NCBI RefSeq assembly: GCF_009765825.1
Contig: NZ_LMUR01000018.1
Span: forward strand, 755,346-819,345
Source: Granulicella sp. L60
GTDB taxonomy: Bacteria > Acidobacteriota > Terriglobia > Terriglobales > Acidobacteriaceae
DNA length: 64,000 bases
Direction of reading: 5' to 3'
This document shows, piece by piece, positions 1 through 8,540 of this stretch. The stretch's first letter is position 1. The number at the start of each line of letters is the position of its first letter. Under the pieces are notes generated by a model. That model worked only from the letters and a program-made list of their open reading frames with translations, was not told the origin of the DNA and made no database searches. Made by a program: the position numbers and the translations under genes.

Positions 1-2
1 CC

Positions 3-875
3 CAAGCCAAAAGACACCCTCATCGACCTTATTTCTTATTCAATGGCGAGCTCTACATGCTTGACTACGAATTCGCTCTCGGCAAACTCGAAAGTGCCGT
101 GATCTGGCGCATCCTTCGCACTCTTCCGAAGAACAAGAAAGACCCGTGGCTTAGTTACTGGGGATTGGTCTTTGAAGAATATGTATCTTGGATGTTCGAA
201 GTTTATGCATCGCCGGTGCTCCACAAGATGCATCCGAGTCCGACATACGTGAGCAGCTCCGACCAAATCTGCGACCAAATCAGCATCAGTGGAGATACGG
301 CAGTGCTCATCGAAGCGAAGCTTGGTACGTGCACGGCAGAGGACAGGCATTCCGGCGACTACGAGAAGATAAGAGAGTATCTCGAAGACAAATTGGTGAA
401 GTCGAAGGGGGTCTATCAGCTTTTAAGATCAATTAAGCGCGTTGCCGCCAAGGGAAACGATGTCCCGGTTTATCTCAAGTCCATCAAGAAAATAATCCCG
501 GTAATCATCACGCGAGACGATGTCGGTGGCTGCTGGGGCGTGAATGCCTATTTGAATAAACGCTTCAAAGACCAGATCAGCACGAAGTCACACAAAGGTA
601 TTGTGGTCACGCCACTGGTGAGCATGAACATTTCGTGCCTGGAGCGCATGATGTGGGTGCTGCAGGAAAAATCCTTTGCGGATGTGATGGAAGAGCGTAT
701 TCAAACCGACCCGACGCTTCGACAGCCTTTTGACGTGGCAGTGAAGTATGTTCAGCGAGGTGCAGCTCCAAAACTGCATGCTCACGTTAAAGCCTATAAG
801 GAATTGAACGAACGCCTCATCATTGACTTCGCCGTGAAGGACGAGGAAGTACCTAAGCCACCTGTTCAGGAGTAG
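3..875 (+). CDS. C-terminal part of an unknown protein with a PD-(D/E)XK-like nuclease motif (5' end outside window)
   Basis: The reading frame is open to the left edge, so the ATG at 57 is probably internal and the gene starts upstream. I do not recognise the family. Counting from the Met at 57, there is an acidic helix around residues 38-48 (GLVFEEY), then D80 and the triad element IEAK (E86, K88). The spacing D-x5-E-x-K after a conserved-looking Glu is the pattern of restriction-endonuclease-fold nucleases, where these residues bind metal. The rest is mixed alpha/beta with many Lys and Arg and no signal peptide or membrane segment. No partner gene follows on the same strand. A nuclease function is an inference from the motif alone; a defence or DNA-repair role cannot be separated without the missing N-terminus. 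Confidence 0.6.
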   Translation, partial: QAKRHPHRPYFLFNGELYMLDYEFALGKLESAVIWRILRTLPKNKKDPWLSYWGLVFEEYVSWMFEVYASPVLHKMHPSPTYVSSSDQICDQISISGDTAVLIEAKLGTCTAEDRHSGDYEKIREYLEDKLVKSKGVYQLLRSIKRVAAKGNDVPVYLKSIKKIIPVIITRDDVGGCWGVNAYLNKRFKDQISTKSHKGIVVTPLVSMNISCLERMMWVLQEKSFADVMEERIQTDPTLRQPFDVAVKYVQRGAAPKLHAHVKAYKELNERLIIDFAVKDEEVPKPPVQE

Positions 876-1120
876 AGTGTCATCCGTATCGGTGTAGATG
901 TCTCCAGGTGGTAGCACTACGAGTCACGCCGGTTGTAGGAAAGGCGAGGTAAGAGGTGCATCTGGAAAACCCGTTCGCGGCCGATACTTCCGAACGGCCT
1001 TCTCGCCAGCAGCAGTGCAAGATCGATGGCTAAAGCAGAGATAAGCTACTGTCCAGATCCCGCGTCACTCATCTTCACCGAATTCATCGTCTCCTCGCTT
1101 CCAGTATTGGAAGTACTTGG

Positions 1121-1483
1121 TTGCGCCGCCCCATCTTCCACGCCTCATACGTCTACGACCATACGTTGGGAAAGAAAGAGCCTGTGCAGACTGATGAAGT
1201 AATCGTCGTTAGCGGCAACGATAGGGTAGTCATTCCGAGAGCCATTCATGAAGCACAGCAACTCATCGAGAAGAACTCAACTTTTGTGCGCTCAATGGAT
1301 AGAATGTTGAGCGGCATTGTTCTTGACGATAGGGTTACCGGATTCGGACTAGCCACTTCGCTCGACAGCCCTCCTCCTGAAATTATCCTCAATCGCGAGC
1401 TGCTGGAAATGCGTGACACCCTAGAGCCAGAGCCCAAGACACGCGTCATCGAAGAAGACGCTGATCTATACACCCACATGTGA
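1121..1483 (+). CDS. Small hypothetical protein
   Basis: A 120-residue frame starting with TTG; it stays open upstream to 1034, and no good ribosome binding site decides the start. The product is acidic toward the C-terminus (TLEPEPK, VIEEDADLYTHM) with no signal peptide or membrane helix. I recognise no domain. The opposite strand also carries a shorter open frame here, which lowers confidence. The composition (balanced hydrophobic, charged and polar residues, few Cys or Arg runs) is protein-like, so it is kept as a possible gene. It lies between the nuclease-like gene and the glycosyltransferase, with about 245 bases of unexplained sequence before it. Confidence 0.35.
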   Translation: MRRPIFHASYVYDHTLGKKEPVQTDEVIVVSGNDRVVIPRAIHEAQQLIEKNSTFVRSMDRMLSGIVLDDRVTGFGLATSLDSPPPEIILNRELLEMRDTLEPEPKTRVIEEDADLYTHM

Positions 1484-1546
1484 GGAAATCCGAAGCAGTG
1501 ATCTTACAGGTGATGCAACTACCCCTACGTTGTAGGAAATCGTGAT

Positions 1547-2815
1547 TCAAGTGCGTTGGGGAAGATCAAGCGCCTGCTCTAGGAGGTCCGCTGCCTTTTC
1601 AAGTCCATTTGTACGAGCTATCGCTTCCTTCATCTTATTGGCGTTGTGGCGATACTCTGGATTGCCCAGAACATCGTCGATAAGAGTTGAAAGCCGGGCA
1701 GCCGTCAACTCCCGTAACGGCACATATGCTCCAGTTTTCGTATAGGCGATCCTCGCCGCAACGCCGGGCTGATCAATCGAAACCGGAATCGCGACCATGG
1801 GAACCCCTTGAGTCAGAGATTCAAGCGCGGTATTCAGTCCGGCGTGCGTGATGCATAGTGCTGAACGTTTAAGTAGTTCCATTTGCGGGGCGTTTTTTAC
1901 AACAATAGAGTTGGCCGGCAAAGAACTAATCTTTTCAGGATCGAGGATGGGACCGATGGACAGTACAAGTTGCATTCCGAGTCTGGTGCCGACTGCCTCA
2001 GCGATGGTACTAAATACCGATTCGAGCCCATTCTGCAATGTTCCCATCGAGACATAGATAAGAGGCTCTCCTGTCAGACGGTTCCACGGAAAGTCCGATT
2101 CGATCCGCCCCAGTCCATCGTGAAATGGGCCTGTGTAGTGGAATTGTGTGGGCCGGTGAGAGATATTGAAATCGAATTCCTTTGGCATCTGCGTAAGCCA
2201 TGCCAATTTAGAAATCGTAGCGAATGGATCGGTCCAATTGACATCAAGTCCGACCTTTTTGGCGTAAGCCTGCGAGACGGATGTTATTGGCTCATAGATT
2301 TGCAATAGGCTGCGCACACCTGCCTGATTTCTGGCCAATGCCTCCGGGGTCGTCTCATGTTGCCAGTCAAATGTACATACGGGAGCCTTCCCTGAAAAGT
2401 CGAAGGGAAGAGCGTTAGAGACATGGGCGTAAGGCATGCCAAGATGCAACGGAACGGCTCCTAGGCCGCGCTGGGATTCATCAAGGACCAGCGCATCCAC
2501 GTTCGCGTCTCGCAACGTTCGCGGCAGATTTCTGAATGCCGATTCCATAGTATTGGCAACCGAATTTATAGCCACCTCCAACGCCGCCTGTCCCTGCAGC
2601 TTGCTCAGAGTAGCCAACGATTTTGCCAGCGATCCAACAGGAAAATCCTTTTCGCAAAAGGGGATAAAAGGAAGTTCTGCTGCACGAACAAAGGGCTCAG
2701 TATCTGGCACCGACAAGAACACCACGTCATGTCCACGCGCCTGCAGCTTACGGGCAAGCGTGGTCATTGGATTGAGATGCCCTGGTACGCGAACTCCTAA
2801 AAATGCAATTTTCAT
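1547..2815 (-). CDS. Glycosyltransferase family 1 (MGT/CrtX-like nucleotide-sugar glycosyltransferase)
   Basis: A 422-residue GT-B fold enzyme that would move a sugar from a UDP-sugar to a small hydrophobic acceptor. The N-terminal acceptor domain opens with MKIAFLGVRVPGHLNP, the Rossmann strand and GHLNP loop typical of macrolide and carotenoid (CrtX) glycosyltransferases. The donor-binding region near residues 320-345 has ITHAGLNTALESLTQGVP and IPVSIDQPGVAARI, matching the GT1 HxGxxSxxE...GVPxVxxPxxxDQ signature. No signal peptide, so cytoplasmic. An AGAGG-type ribosome site precedes the ATG. A copy of the recurrent TGAGAC element points at it from about 250 bases upstream. Family is clear; the acceptor is unknown. 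Confidence 0.88.
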   Translation of the reverse strand: MKIAFLGVRVPGHLNPMTTLARKLQARGHDVVFLSVPDTEPFVRAAELPFIPFCEKDFPVGSLAKSLATLSKLQGQAALEVAINSVANTMESAFRNLPRTLRDANVDALVLDESQRGLGAVPLHLGMPYAHVSNALPFDFSGKAPVCTFDWQHETTPEALARNQAGVRSLLQIYEPITSVSQAYAKKVGLDVNWTDPFATISKLAWLTQMPKEFDFNISHRPTQFHYTGPFHDGLGRIESDFPWNRLTGEPLIYVSMGTLQNGLESVFSTIAEAVGTRLGMQLVLSIGPILDPEKISSLPANSIVVKNAPQMELLKRSALCITHAGLNTALESLTQGVPMVAIPVSIDQPGVAARIAYTKTGAYVPLRELTAARLSTLIDDVLGNPEYRHNANKMKEAIARTNGLEKAADLLEQALDLPQRT

Positions 2816-3065
2816 TCGACCTCTGGGTAATGAGATAATCGCTTGCTCCTGCTGCAGAAAGAAAGATCTAGAGCAAATATCCCGCTAATGGGTAAAGTGT
2901 CGTGTGTTTCCCCAATATCTCTCGATGGCTCCCGTCATATCATCCGATTCACATGTGCGCACACGTGAATCGGATGATCTCTGAAGAGATACGGTACTGC
3001 AAATTCAAAGCCACGGCGGCTGCTCGTCAGTAGCATCCTCATTGTCAGGTTTTCGAGGGGACGTC

Positions 3066-3084
3066 GCTTTCGAAATAGTCTCAA
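3066..3084 (-). promoter_or_regulatory. Recurrent TGAGAC element, copy D
   Basis: On the minus strand it reads TTGAGACTATTTCGAAAGC, followed about 14 bases later by a second shared block (AAAACCTGACAATGAGGATG). It is directed toward the glycosyltransferase gene ending at 1547 and sits just behind an araC 3' remnant. Nearly identical to copy E at 26421-26440. Confidence 0.5.
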
Positions 3085-3126
3085 TAAAAGGTGACTCGAA
3101 GACTTAACGTAATCTGAAGGTGCAAA

Positions 3127-3183
3127 AAGGCTCCTCCGATAGAGACTAGGAGCGAGGCCAAACCGCCGGTTAAAAGCCATTGC
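3127..3183 (-). pseudogene. Remnant of an AraC-family regulator, last codons only
   Basis: The minus strand encodes AFNRRFGLAPSLYRRSL, which matches the extreme C-terminus of the intact AraC regulator at 16397-17281 (ASFTRRFGVAPSFYRRSL). Upstream the frame joins directly to transposase-like sequence, so all earlier parts of the regulator are missing. It is followed in the same direction by element D, the same order seen at the intact araC and at the remnant near 26,500. Confidence 0.6.
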
Positions 3184-3247
3184 TCGAGCTAAGGCTTCGT
3201 AGAGCACAGGAGATGGTTTCTTCTCGTTCAGCTGCGCTGATTGATAT

Positions 3248-3337
3248 ATAGCCCTCGAATGCGGATTGTGATGGCCAAGCCTGGATCAGCGTGCTATCCA
3301 CTGTGAAGTGCTCATCGCTCATGAAGTTGATGACGTG
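3248..3337 (-). mobile_element. Fragment of an IS5-superfamily transposase
   Basis: The minus strand encodes FMSDEHFTVDSTLIQAWPSQ, which resembles the LSDEHFTVDGTLIQAWAS segment around the first catalytic Asp of IS5-group (DDE) transposases. Only about 30 recognisable residues remain and no inverted repeats are visible. The fragment abuts the araC remnant, so insertion here may have destroyed that gene. Confidence 0.55.
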
Positions 3338-3384
3338 GGACGTGGAAGGTGCGGTTCCAGTGTCTCCAGATGAGTAAGCATCCA

Positions 3385-3693
3385 AGCAGCGCTGACGTGG
3401 TGAAGTAGACGGTGTGGGCGAGCGGGCGCTTGCATTATTTTGCTGTCGGACATCAGGCGAGGTGGTTCTTCGCGAGCAGGAAGTATAGGCGTAGGTCTAC
3501 GCCTCTTTGCGCGGCCTTATTGACCTGTGCGCATTTGTGGAGAGCTTCGTAACCGGCGGCGATGTTGCGGGTTTGGCGAAATGTGGGTGGAGGCGCACTA
3601 CAGATTGCCTGGCGCGATAGCTGGTGCGGTCGGAAGAACGAAACGGACGGCCCTCCCTCATCATTCCTGAAAAATATCTTGGTGAGCCCTGAA
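3385..3693. other. Intergenic stretch without a recognised gene
   Basis: Short open frames occur on the minus strand (3453-3878) but overlap the GMC oxidoreductase start and match no family I recognise. The stretch lies next to transposase debris and may be decayed mobile DNA. Confidence 0.4.
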
Positions 3694-3713
3694 TGAGACG
3701 ATTTCGAAAGTAG
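3694..3713 (+). promoter_or_regulatory. Recurrent TGAGAC element, copy A
   Basis: Reads TGAGACGATTTCGAAAGTAG, followed by CCATACGTGAAACC, and lies 93 bases before the ATG of the GMC oxidoreductase at 3787. Shares the core TGAGACGATTTC with copy B upstream of the first CPBP protease. Confidence 0.5.
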
Positions 3714-3786
3714 ACCATACGTGAAACCAATATCGTGAAGAGAAACGGAATTCGATGTGCTTTGTGCACTCTCAGAGGATAAGACA

Positions 3787-5439
3787 ATGAATTCGGCGAT
3801 CAACCAGTCTGTTAGCGAAGGCACACACCTCAGGCAAAACTCTGAGACACCCAATTTTATCGAGCGTATACGCACCAACCAGCAAACGCTGACAGCAGAA
3901 CTGAAGTCTCAGTACGACTTCATCGTCTGCGGATCTGGTTCGTCAGGATCGGTAGTGGCACGTCGGCTTGCTGAAAATCCCGACGTGAGCGTGTTGCTTC
4001 TCGAAGCAGGTGGCACAGATGACGTTCCCAGCGTGATGGATCCTGCTCAGTGGGTCAACAATTTGGGGAGCGAGCGTGACTGGGCCTTTCAGGGTTCCCC
4101 AAACCCTGCGCTCGGCGGGCGTACGCTTCTGATGTCGATGGGAAAGGTTCTAGGCGGCGGCTCCAGCATCAACGTAATGTACTGGGCGCGGGGCCATAAA
4201 AACGATTGGAACTACTTCGCCCAGGAAGCTGGAGATGCTGCGTGGAGCTATGAATCAATATTGCCTCTCTATCGTCGTGTCGAGGACTGGCAGGGAGAGG
4301 CCGATCCGAGCTATCGAGGGACGGGGGGACCGATTGTTGTTCGCCCATCCCCCTTCACCAGCCCTTTAGGCCCTGCGGCCTTTGAAAGCGCGCGGTCGAT
4401 GGGGATACCAACCTTCAATAATCTAAATGGCCACATGGCGGAAGGAGAAGGAGGTTGTTCCTTCATCGAAAGAACGATCCGTGATGGTCGGCGCTGTTCT
4501 GTATTCCGTTCGTACGTCTTTCCCTATATGGATCGACCGAACCTTACCGTGCTTACAAAAGCGATGGTCACAAGGGTGACTATGGAAGGCAAGCGCGCGA
4601 CGGGCGTCGAGGTTCTAAATAATGGTGTGGTGATTCGCCTCGGGGCCGGAAAAGAGGTCATCCTCTCATTGGGCGCGATTAACACTCCAAGAGTGCTTAT
4701 GCATTCGGGTATCGGTGACCACATTGAGTTGCAGCGTCTTGGAATCCCCGTTGTTCAGCACCTTCCAGGTGTGGGACAAAATTTGCAGGATCACCTTCTC
4801 CTTTTAGGATGTGTTTTCCAGCGACCGGAACCAGAGATACCTCCTACCGAGGAACAGGCGATTTTACAGTGGAAAAGCGATTCTAGCCTCGATACTCCCG
4901 ATATGTGGTGCCCCTTAGGAGAAGGTGCTTCGGTGAGTCCCGAAACTGCGGGATTCGACCCGCCGGCAAACTCATGGACCATAGCTCCGGGCCTCGTTCA
5001 ACCTAAGAGTCGAGGTCAGATTCGACTTACGGGGCCCAATCCTTCTGATCCGATTGAGCTGAATGGAAATCACCTAGGAAATCCAGAGGATCTGAAGGCC
5101 ATGGTTCGCTGCGTCGAATTCTGTCGCGAATTCGCCAACTCTCCTGCGATGCGTCCGTTCGTCAAACGTGAGGTCATCCCAGGAGGGATGACAGGAAAAT
5201 CTCTAGAGGAATTCGTGCGAAACTCTGTCGGCACCTACTGGCACCAAACTTGTACCGCGAAGATGGGACGGGACGCCATGTCAGTCGTTGACAACAATCT
5301 AAAGGTTTATGGAATTGAGAACCTTCGTATTGCGGACGGTTCTATTATGCCGCGGATCACAACTGGTAACACCATGGCTCCTTGCGTCATCATAGGCGAA
5401 CGAGCAGGAGAAATACTTAAATCGGATCATGGACTATGA
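3787..5439 (+). CDS. GMC-family FAD-dependent oxidoreductase (choline/alcohol dehydrogenase-like)
   Basis: A 550-residue flavoenzyme that would oxidise an alcohol to an aldehyde using FAD. The N-terminal dinucleotide-binding motif is YDFIVCGSGSSGSVVARRLAE, with the downstream acidic strand end LLLEAGG. GGGSSINVMYWARGHKNDW is GMC signature region 1, and the C-terminus carries the active-site His in GTYWHQTCTAKMG and the FAD-closing segment GNTMAPCVIIGERA. The start at 3787 is chosen over 3757 because AGAGG lies 8 bases before it. No signal peptide. The aldehyde dehydrogenase begins 97 bases downstream on the same strand, suggesting a two-step alcohol-aldehyde-acid route. A paralogue lies at 31791-33395. 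The substrate is not predictable. Confidence 0.9.
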   Translation: MNSAINQSVSEGTHLRQNSETPNFIERIRTNQQTLTAELKSQYDFIVCGSGSSGSVVARRLAENPDVSVLLLEAGGTDDVPSVMDPAQWVNNLGSERDWAFQGSPNPALGGRTLLMSMGKVLGGGSSINVMYWARGHKNDWNYFAQEAGDAAWSYESILPLYRRVEDWQGEADPSYRGTGGPIVVRPSPFTSPLGPAAFESARSMGIPTFNNLNGHMAEGEGGCSFIERTIRDGRRCSVFRSYVFPYMDRPNLTVLTKAMVTRVTMEGKRATGVEVLNNGVVIRLGAGKEVILSLGAINTPRVLMHSGIGDHIELQRLGIPVVQHLPGVGQNLQDHLLLLGCVFQRPEPEIPPTEEQAILQWKSDSSLDTPDMWCPLGEGASVSPETAGFDPPANSWTIAPGLVQPKSRGQIRLTGPNPSDPIELNGNHLGNPEDLKAMVRCVEFCREFANSPAMRPFVKREVIPGGMTGKSLEEFVRNSVGTYWHQTCTAKMGRDAMSVVDNNLKVYGIENLRIADGSIMPRITTGNTMAPCVIIGERAGEILKSDHGL

Positions 5440-5536
5440 GTGATTTATGAAGCTTGCTTAAGAGGCCAGATGACTCACTGACAGGAAGCACGTCAGAAAC
5501 CAAACAATAACGAATTAAAGCAGTAAGGACAATAAA

Positions 5537-7030
5537 ATGACTTCTAGTTCTACCGTACCAACAGTTCAGCACCTAATGGACCAATCCATCTGGCAAGGAA
5601 GATTATTCCTCAATGGCTGGAATCCGGGTGAAATCGGGGTCTATAACGTTACCGACAAAGCTACTGATGAGGTCATTGCAAATATTGCTCAAGCAAGTTC
5701 TGGCGATGTCAGTATTGCCAGCAAATCTGCTTCAGCCGCTGCAAAGTTTTGGGCGCAGAGTTCGTCCAAGCATCGTGCCGCAATCATGCGTCGTGCAGGT
5801 CAGCTTTTACTCCAGCACCAAGAAGAGATAGCTTATTGGATCATCCGAGAATCGGGCTCAACTAAGCTCAAAGCAATTGGAGAAATCCATACATCAAAAG
5901 AATATCTGGATCACGCTGCGGACGTAGCTGAACTTCCTTGCCTGAAGCTGCTTAAGGATGATTCCGATATGTTGAGCACCATTGAACGTATTCCGCTAGG
6001 TGTTGTCGGAGTTATCTCACCCTTCAACTTCCCATTGGCTCTTGCAGTACGAGTGGTTGCCCCTGCACTTGCTAGCGGAAATGCAGTGATCCTAAAGCCT
6101 AGTTTGAATACGGCAGTGAGCGGTGGGGTCGTCATTGCCCGTGTTTTTGAAGAAGCAGGATTACCTGTGGGTGTTCTGCACGTACTACCAGGCGAAGTTG
6201 CAGCAGGCGAGGCTCTAGTCGATAACGCCAATGTGTCGATGATAGCCTTCACCGGCTCCACGGCTGCTGGAAGACAAATCGCTTCAGTCGCCGGTCGCTC
6301 TTTGAAGCGAGTGCAACTTGAACTGGGTGGGAAAAATGCGTTTCTTGTTCTTTCGGATGCGGACCTTGAGCAAGCGGCACTTGCTGGGGCGTTTTCATCC
6401 TTTTTCCATCAAGGACAATTATGCATCACCGCTGGTATCCATCTCGTACATGAAAGCCTGCTGAATGAATACTCTGCCAGAATGGCTGAGCTTGCGAGGG
6501 CAGTGAAAGTTGGGAACCCATATCTCGAGCAGGTGGGTTTAGGTCCGATCATTAGTGACAAGCAGCTTAATCATGTGGATTCAATTGTTCAGGAAGCTAT
6601 TCAGTCCGGAGCTGAACTGGTAGAAGGAGGAAGCTTCCATAATCGTTACTATCGACCAACAGTGTTGAAAAATGTTCCCAAGAGCTCCAGGGCGTTTAGA
6701 GAGGAGATCTTTGGTCCTGTTGCTGCCATCGTTGGGTTCAAGGAAGATCGAGATGCGATTCAATTGGCAAACAATACAGGGTACGGTCTTGTCGCTGCCG
6801 TTTTTGGGGAAGCGCAACATGCCGCTGAAGTTGGTAAGCAAATCGAAGCAGGGATGCTCCACATCAACGGCTCAACACTGATGTCTGACGTGAATGCACC
6901 GTTCGGTGGGACGAAAGCGTCGGGTAACTTTACTCGCATTGGGGGCAGTGCGAGCGTGGAGGAATTCACTACATGGCGGTGGATGACGGAAACACGAAAA
7001 CCAAGTGGGTTTGAAATTCCTTCGACATAG
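5537..7030 (+). CDS. NAD(P)-dependent aldehyde dehydrogenase (benzaldehyde dehydrogenase-like)
   Basis: A 497-residue member of the ALDH superfamily, oxidising an aldehyde to the carboxylic acid. Seen in order: the SPFNFPL cofactor-binding segment near residue 161, VILKPSLNT near 184-192, FTGSTAAGR near 238-246, the general-base motif LELGGKNAF with E262, the nucleophile in GQLCITAG with C296, and the EEIFGPV segment near 395. Length is normal for the family. The overall look (aromatic-aldehyde type, SPFNFPLAL and HINGST) is closest to benzaldehyde/salicylaldehyde dehydrogenases, but the substrate is inferred only. It probably works with the GMC oxidoreductase just upstream, in one operon under element A. 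Confidence 0.9.
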   Translation: MTSSSTVPTVQHLMDQSIWQGRLFLNGWNPGEIGVYNVTDKATDEVIANIAQASSGDVSIASKSASAAAKFWAQSSSKHRAAIMRRAGQLLLQHQEEIAYWIIRESGSTKLKAIGEIHTSKEYLDHAADVAELPCLKLLKDDSDMLSTIERIPLGVVGVISPFNFPLALAVRVVAPALASGNAVILKPSLNTAVSGGVVIARVFEEAGLPVGVLHVLPGEVAAGEALVDNANVSMIAFTGSTAAGRQIASVAGRSLKRVQLELGGKNAFLVLSDADLEQAALAGAFSSFFHQGQLCITAGIHLVHESLLNEYSARMAELARAVKVGNPYLEQVGLGPIISDKQLNHVDSIVQEAIQSGAELVEGGSFHNRYYRPTVLKNVPKSSRAFREEIFGPVAAIVGFKEDRDAIQLANNTGYGLVAAVFGEAQHAAEVGKQIEAGMLHINGSTLMSDVNAPFGGTKASGNFTRIGGSASVEEFTTWRWMTETRKPSGFEIPST

Positions 7031-7335
7031 CGATGCCTTAGCCATCGCACGTTAGACCTACAACCACCGAAGCAGTGTGGGTAGAACGAAGAGATTCAGA
7101 CCATTCTCGCCTGGTGACCGAGCCTGAGATCCCGACTGCCGTTGTAGTCGTGAGTGAAACTGAATGCGAAGCCGCTCATAAAAGCCCATCGCGGGATACC
7201 TCCAACAAATCGTCAACATCAGCTAGGAGTTTTCACGAGTTCACAAGCCCATCATCTCTCGATAATATGCTCTCCGCTACCTGCGTTGGGTGAAGCATTG
7301 ATGCCTGAAGAATGCTCTGTGTAGCCGTGAGCAAA

Positions 7336-7355
7336 TGAGACGATTTCAAAAGCAG
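7336..7355 (+). promoter_or_regulatory. Recurrent TGAGAC element, copy B
   Basis: TGAGACGATTTCAAAAGCAG, followed by CCGTGCG and the second block AAAACCTCAATACTAAAGG. Lies 129 bases before the ATG of the first CPBP protease; the whole leader is duplicated before the second one. Confidence 0.5.
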
Positions 7356-7464
7356 GCCGTGCGTAAAACCTCAATACTAAAGGTGTTGCTTTTGTTTTCG
7401 AAATCATTTCCGGGTTTGTGCCAAGACACGACCTGGCACAAAGCATTCAAATGGAGACTCGCGC

Positions 7465-8340
7465 ATGGCCCGGAAAGCTACACCCATACAGATTGTTCTC
7501 ACCTTCCTTGCTCTCACGGCCGTGCTCAGCAGTTTCTTTTATGCCATCGTGATCTACACAGGAAACCTTTGGGGTGGGGGCAACAACATGCCCTACGCGA
7601 TCGACCTCCAGTGGTCTGTCGCCGTCGCGGCATTGCTTACCTGTTGGCTGCTGGGGGAGAACCTTGGCGATCTTGGATGGCGTTGGGGTAAAGCCCGTTA
7701 TATGGCAGCGGCTTACTTTATCCCCCTGTTCTATTGCGCGATAGCGTATGGAGTCGTCTGGATAAGCGGCTTTGGCCACTTCTACAACCGACAGTTCGTT
7801 GCGGGTTTGGCTACTACGTATGGCCTGGGCGGGCTGTCGCCGGCGATGCTCATCGCAATGCACGTGTTCTTCTCCATGACCGGCACTTTGATCGCTGCTA
7901 TCGGCGGGGCTTTAGGCGAAGAGATTGGATGGCGAGGACTCCTGGTGCCTCAACTCTCAAAATGTTTCAACTTCACAACGACTGCACTTATCTGCGGCTG
8001 CATTCATGCAGCATGGCATATTCCGGTCCTGCTGTTCTCCAACTACAACGAAGGAACACCCGGCTGGTATGCGCTAACCTGTTTTGGTGTGTTAGTCATC
8101 GCTTTCACTTTCGTTGTTAACTGGTTGCGGCTTAAATCCGGCAGCGTTTGGGCCGCGGCATTGCTGCATGCGACCCACAATGTATGGGTTCAACAAATCT
8201 TTACCCCGCTGACAGCTTCGACCGGCAAGACCGCTTATTTCATCGACGAGTTCGGTGCCGCGTTGCCGATTGTGATGATGATCTTCGCCACCTATTTCTG
8301 GACGCGCAGAAAAGAATTAGAACAGCTAACAACGGCCTAA
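7465..8340 (+). CDS. CPBP-family intramembrane metalloprotease, copy 1
   Basis: A 291-residue polytopic membrane protein of the CAAX protease/bacteriocin-processing (Abi, PF02517) family. Hydrophobic spans are visible near residues 10-31, 50-65, 80-101, 125-150, 172-192, 200-220 and 265-285. The family's catalytic motifs are present: EExxxR as GEEIGWRG (E152, E153, R157), the second motif CIHAAWH (H181, H185) and HATHN near residue 236. Members cleave membrane-embedded or prenylated/peptide substrates and often act in bacteriocin immunity; the substrate here is unknown. GGAG precedes the ATG by about 10 bases. A 291-residue paralogue follows in tandem. Confidence 0.88.
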   Translation: MARKATPIQIVLTFLALTAVLSSFFYAIVIYTGNLWGGGNNMPYAIDLQWSVAVAALLTCWLLGENLGDLGWRWGKARYMAAAYFIPLFYCAIAYGVVWISGFGHFYNRQFVAGLATTYGLGGLSPAMLIAMHVFFSMTGTLIAAIGGALGEEIGWRGLLVPQLSKCFNFTTTALICGCIHAAWHIPVLLFSNYNEGTPGWYALTCFGVLVIAFTFVVNWLRLKSGSVWAAALLHATHNVWVQQIFTPLTASTGKTAYFIDEFGAALPIVMMIFATYFWTRRKELEQLTTA

Positions 8341-8411
8341 AGATGTAGCCAAGCGGGGCGACGTCTGGATGAAGCCATGAATCACAAAAATTATGTTGGT
8401 TAACTCCTAAT

Positions 8412-8430
8412 TGAGACGCTTCCAAAGCAG
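8412..8430 (+). promoter_or_regulatory. Recurrent TGAGAC element, copy C
   Basis: TGAGACGCTTCCAAAGCAG, followed by CCGCGCG and AAACTTCAATACTAAAGG. It lies 129 bases before the ATG of the second CPBP protease, the same spacing as copy B. Confidence 0.5.
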
Positions 8431-8540
8431 GCCGCGCGTGAAACTTCAATACTAAAGGTGTTGCTGTTGTTTTCGAAATCATTGCCGAGTTTGTGTCAAG
8501 ACACAACCTGGCACAACCATTCAAATGGAGAGCCCTACGC

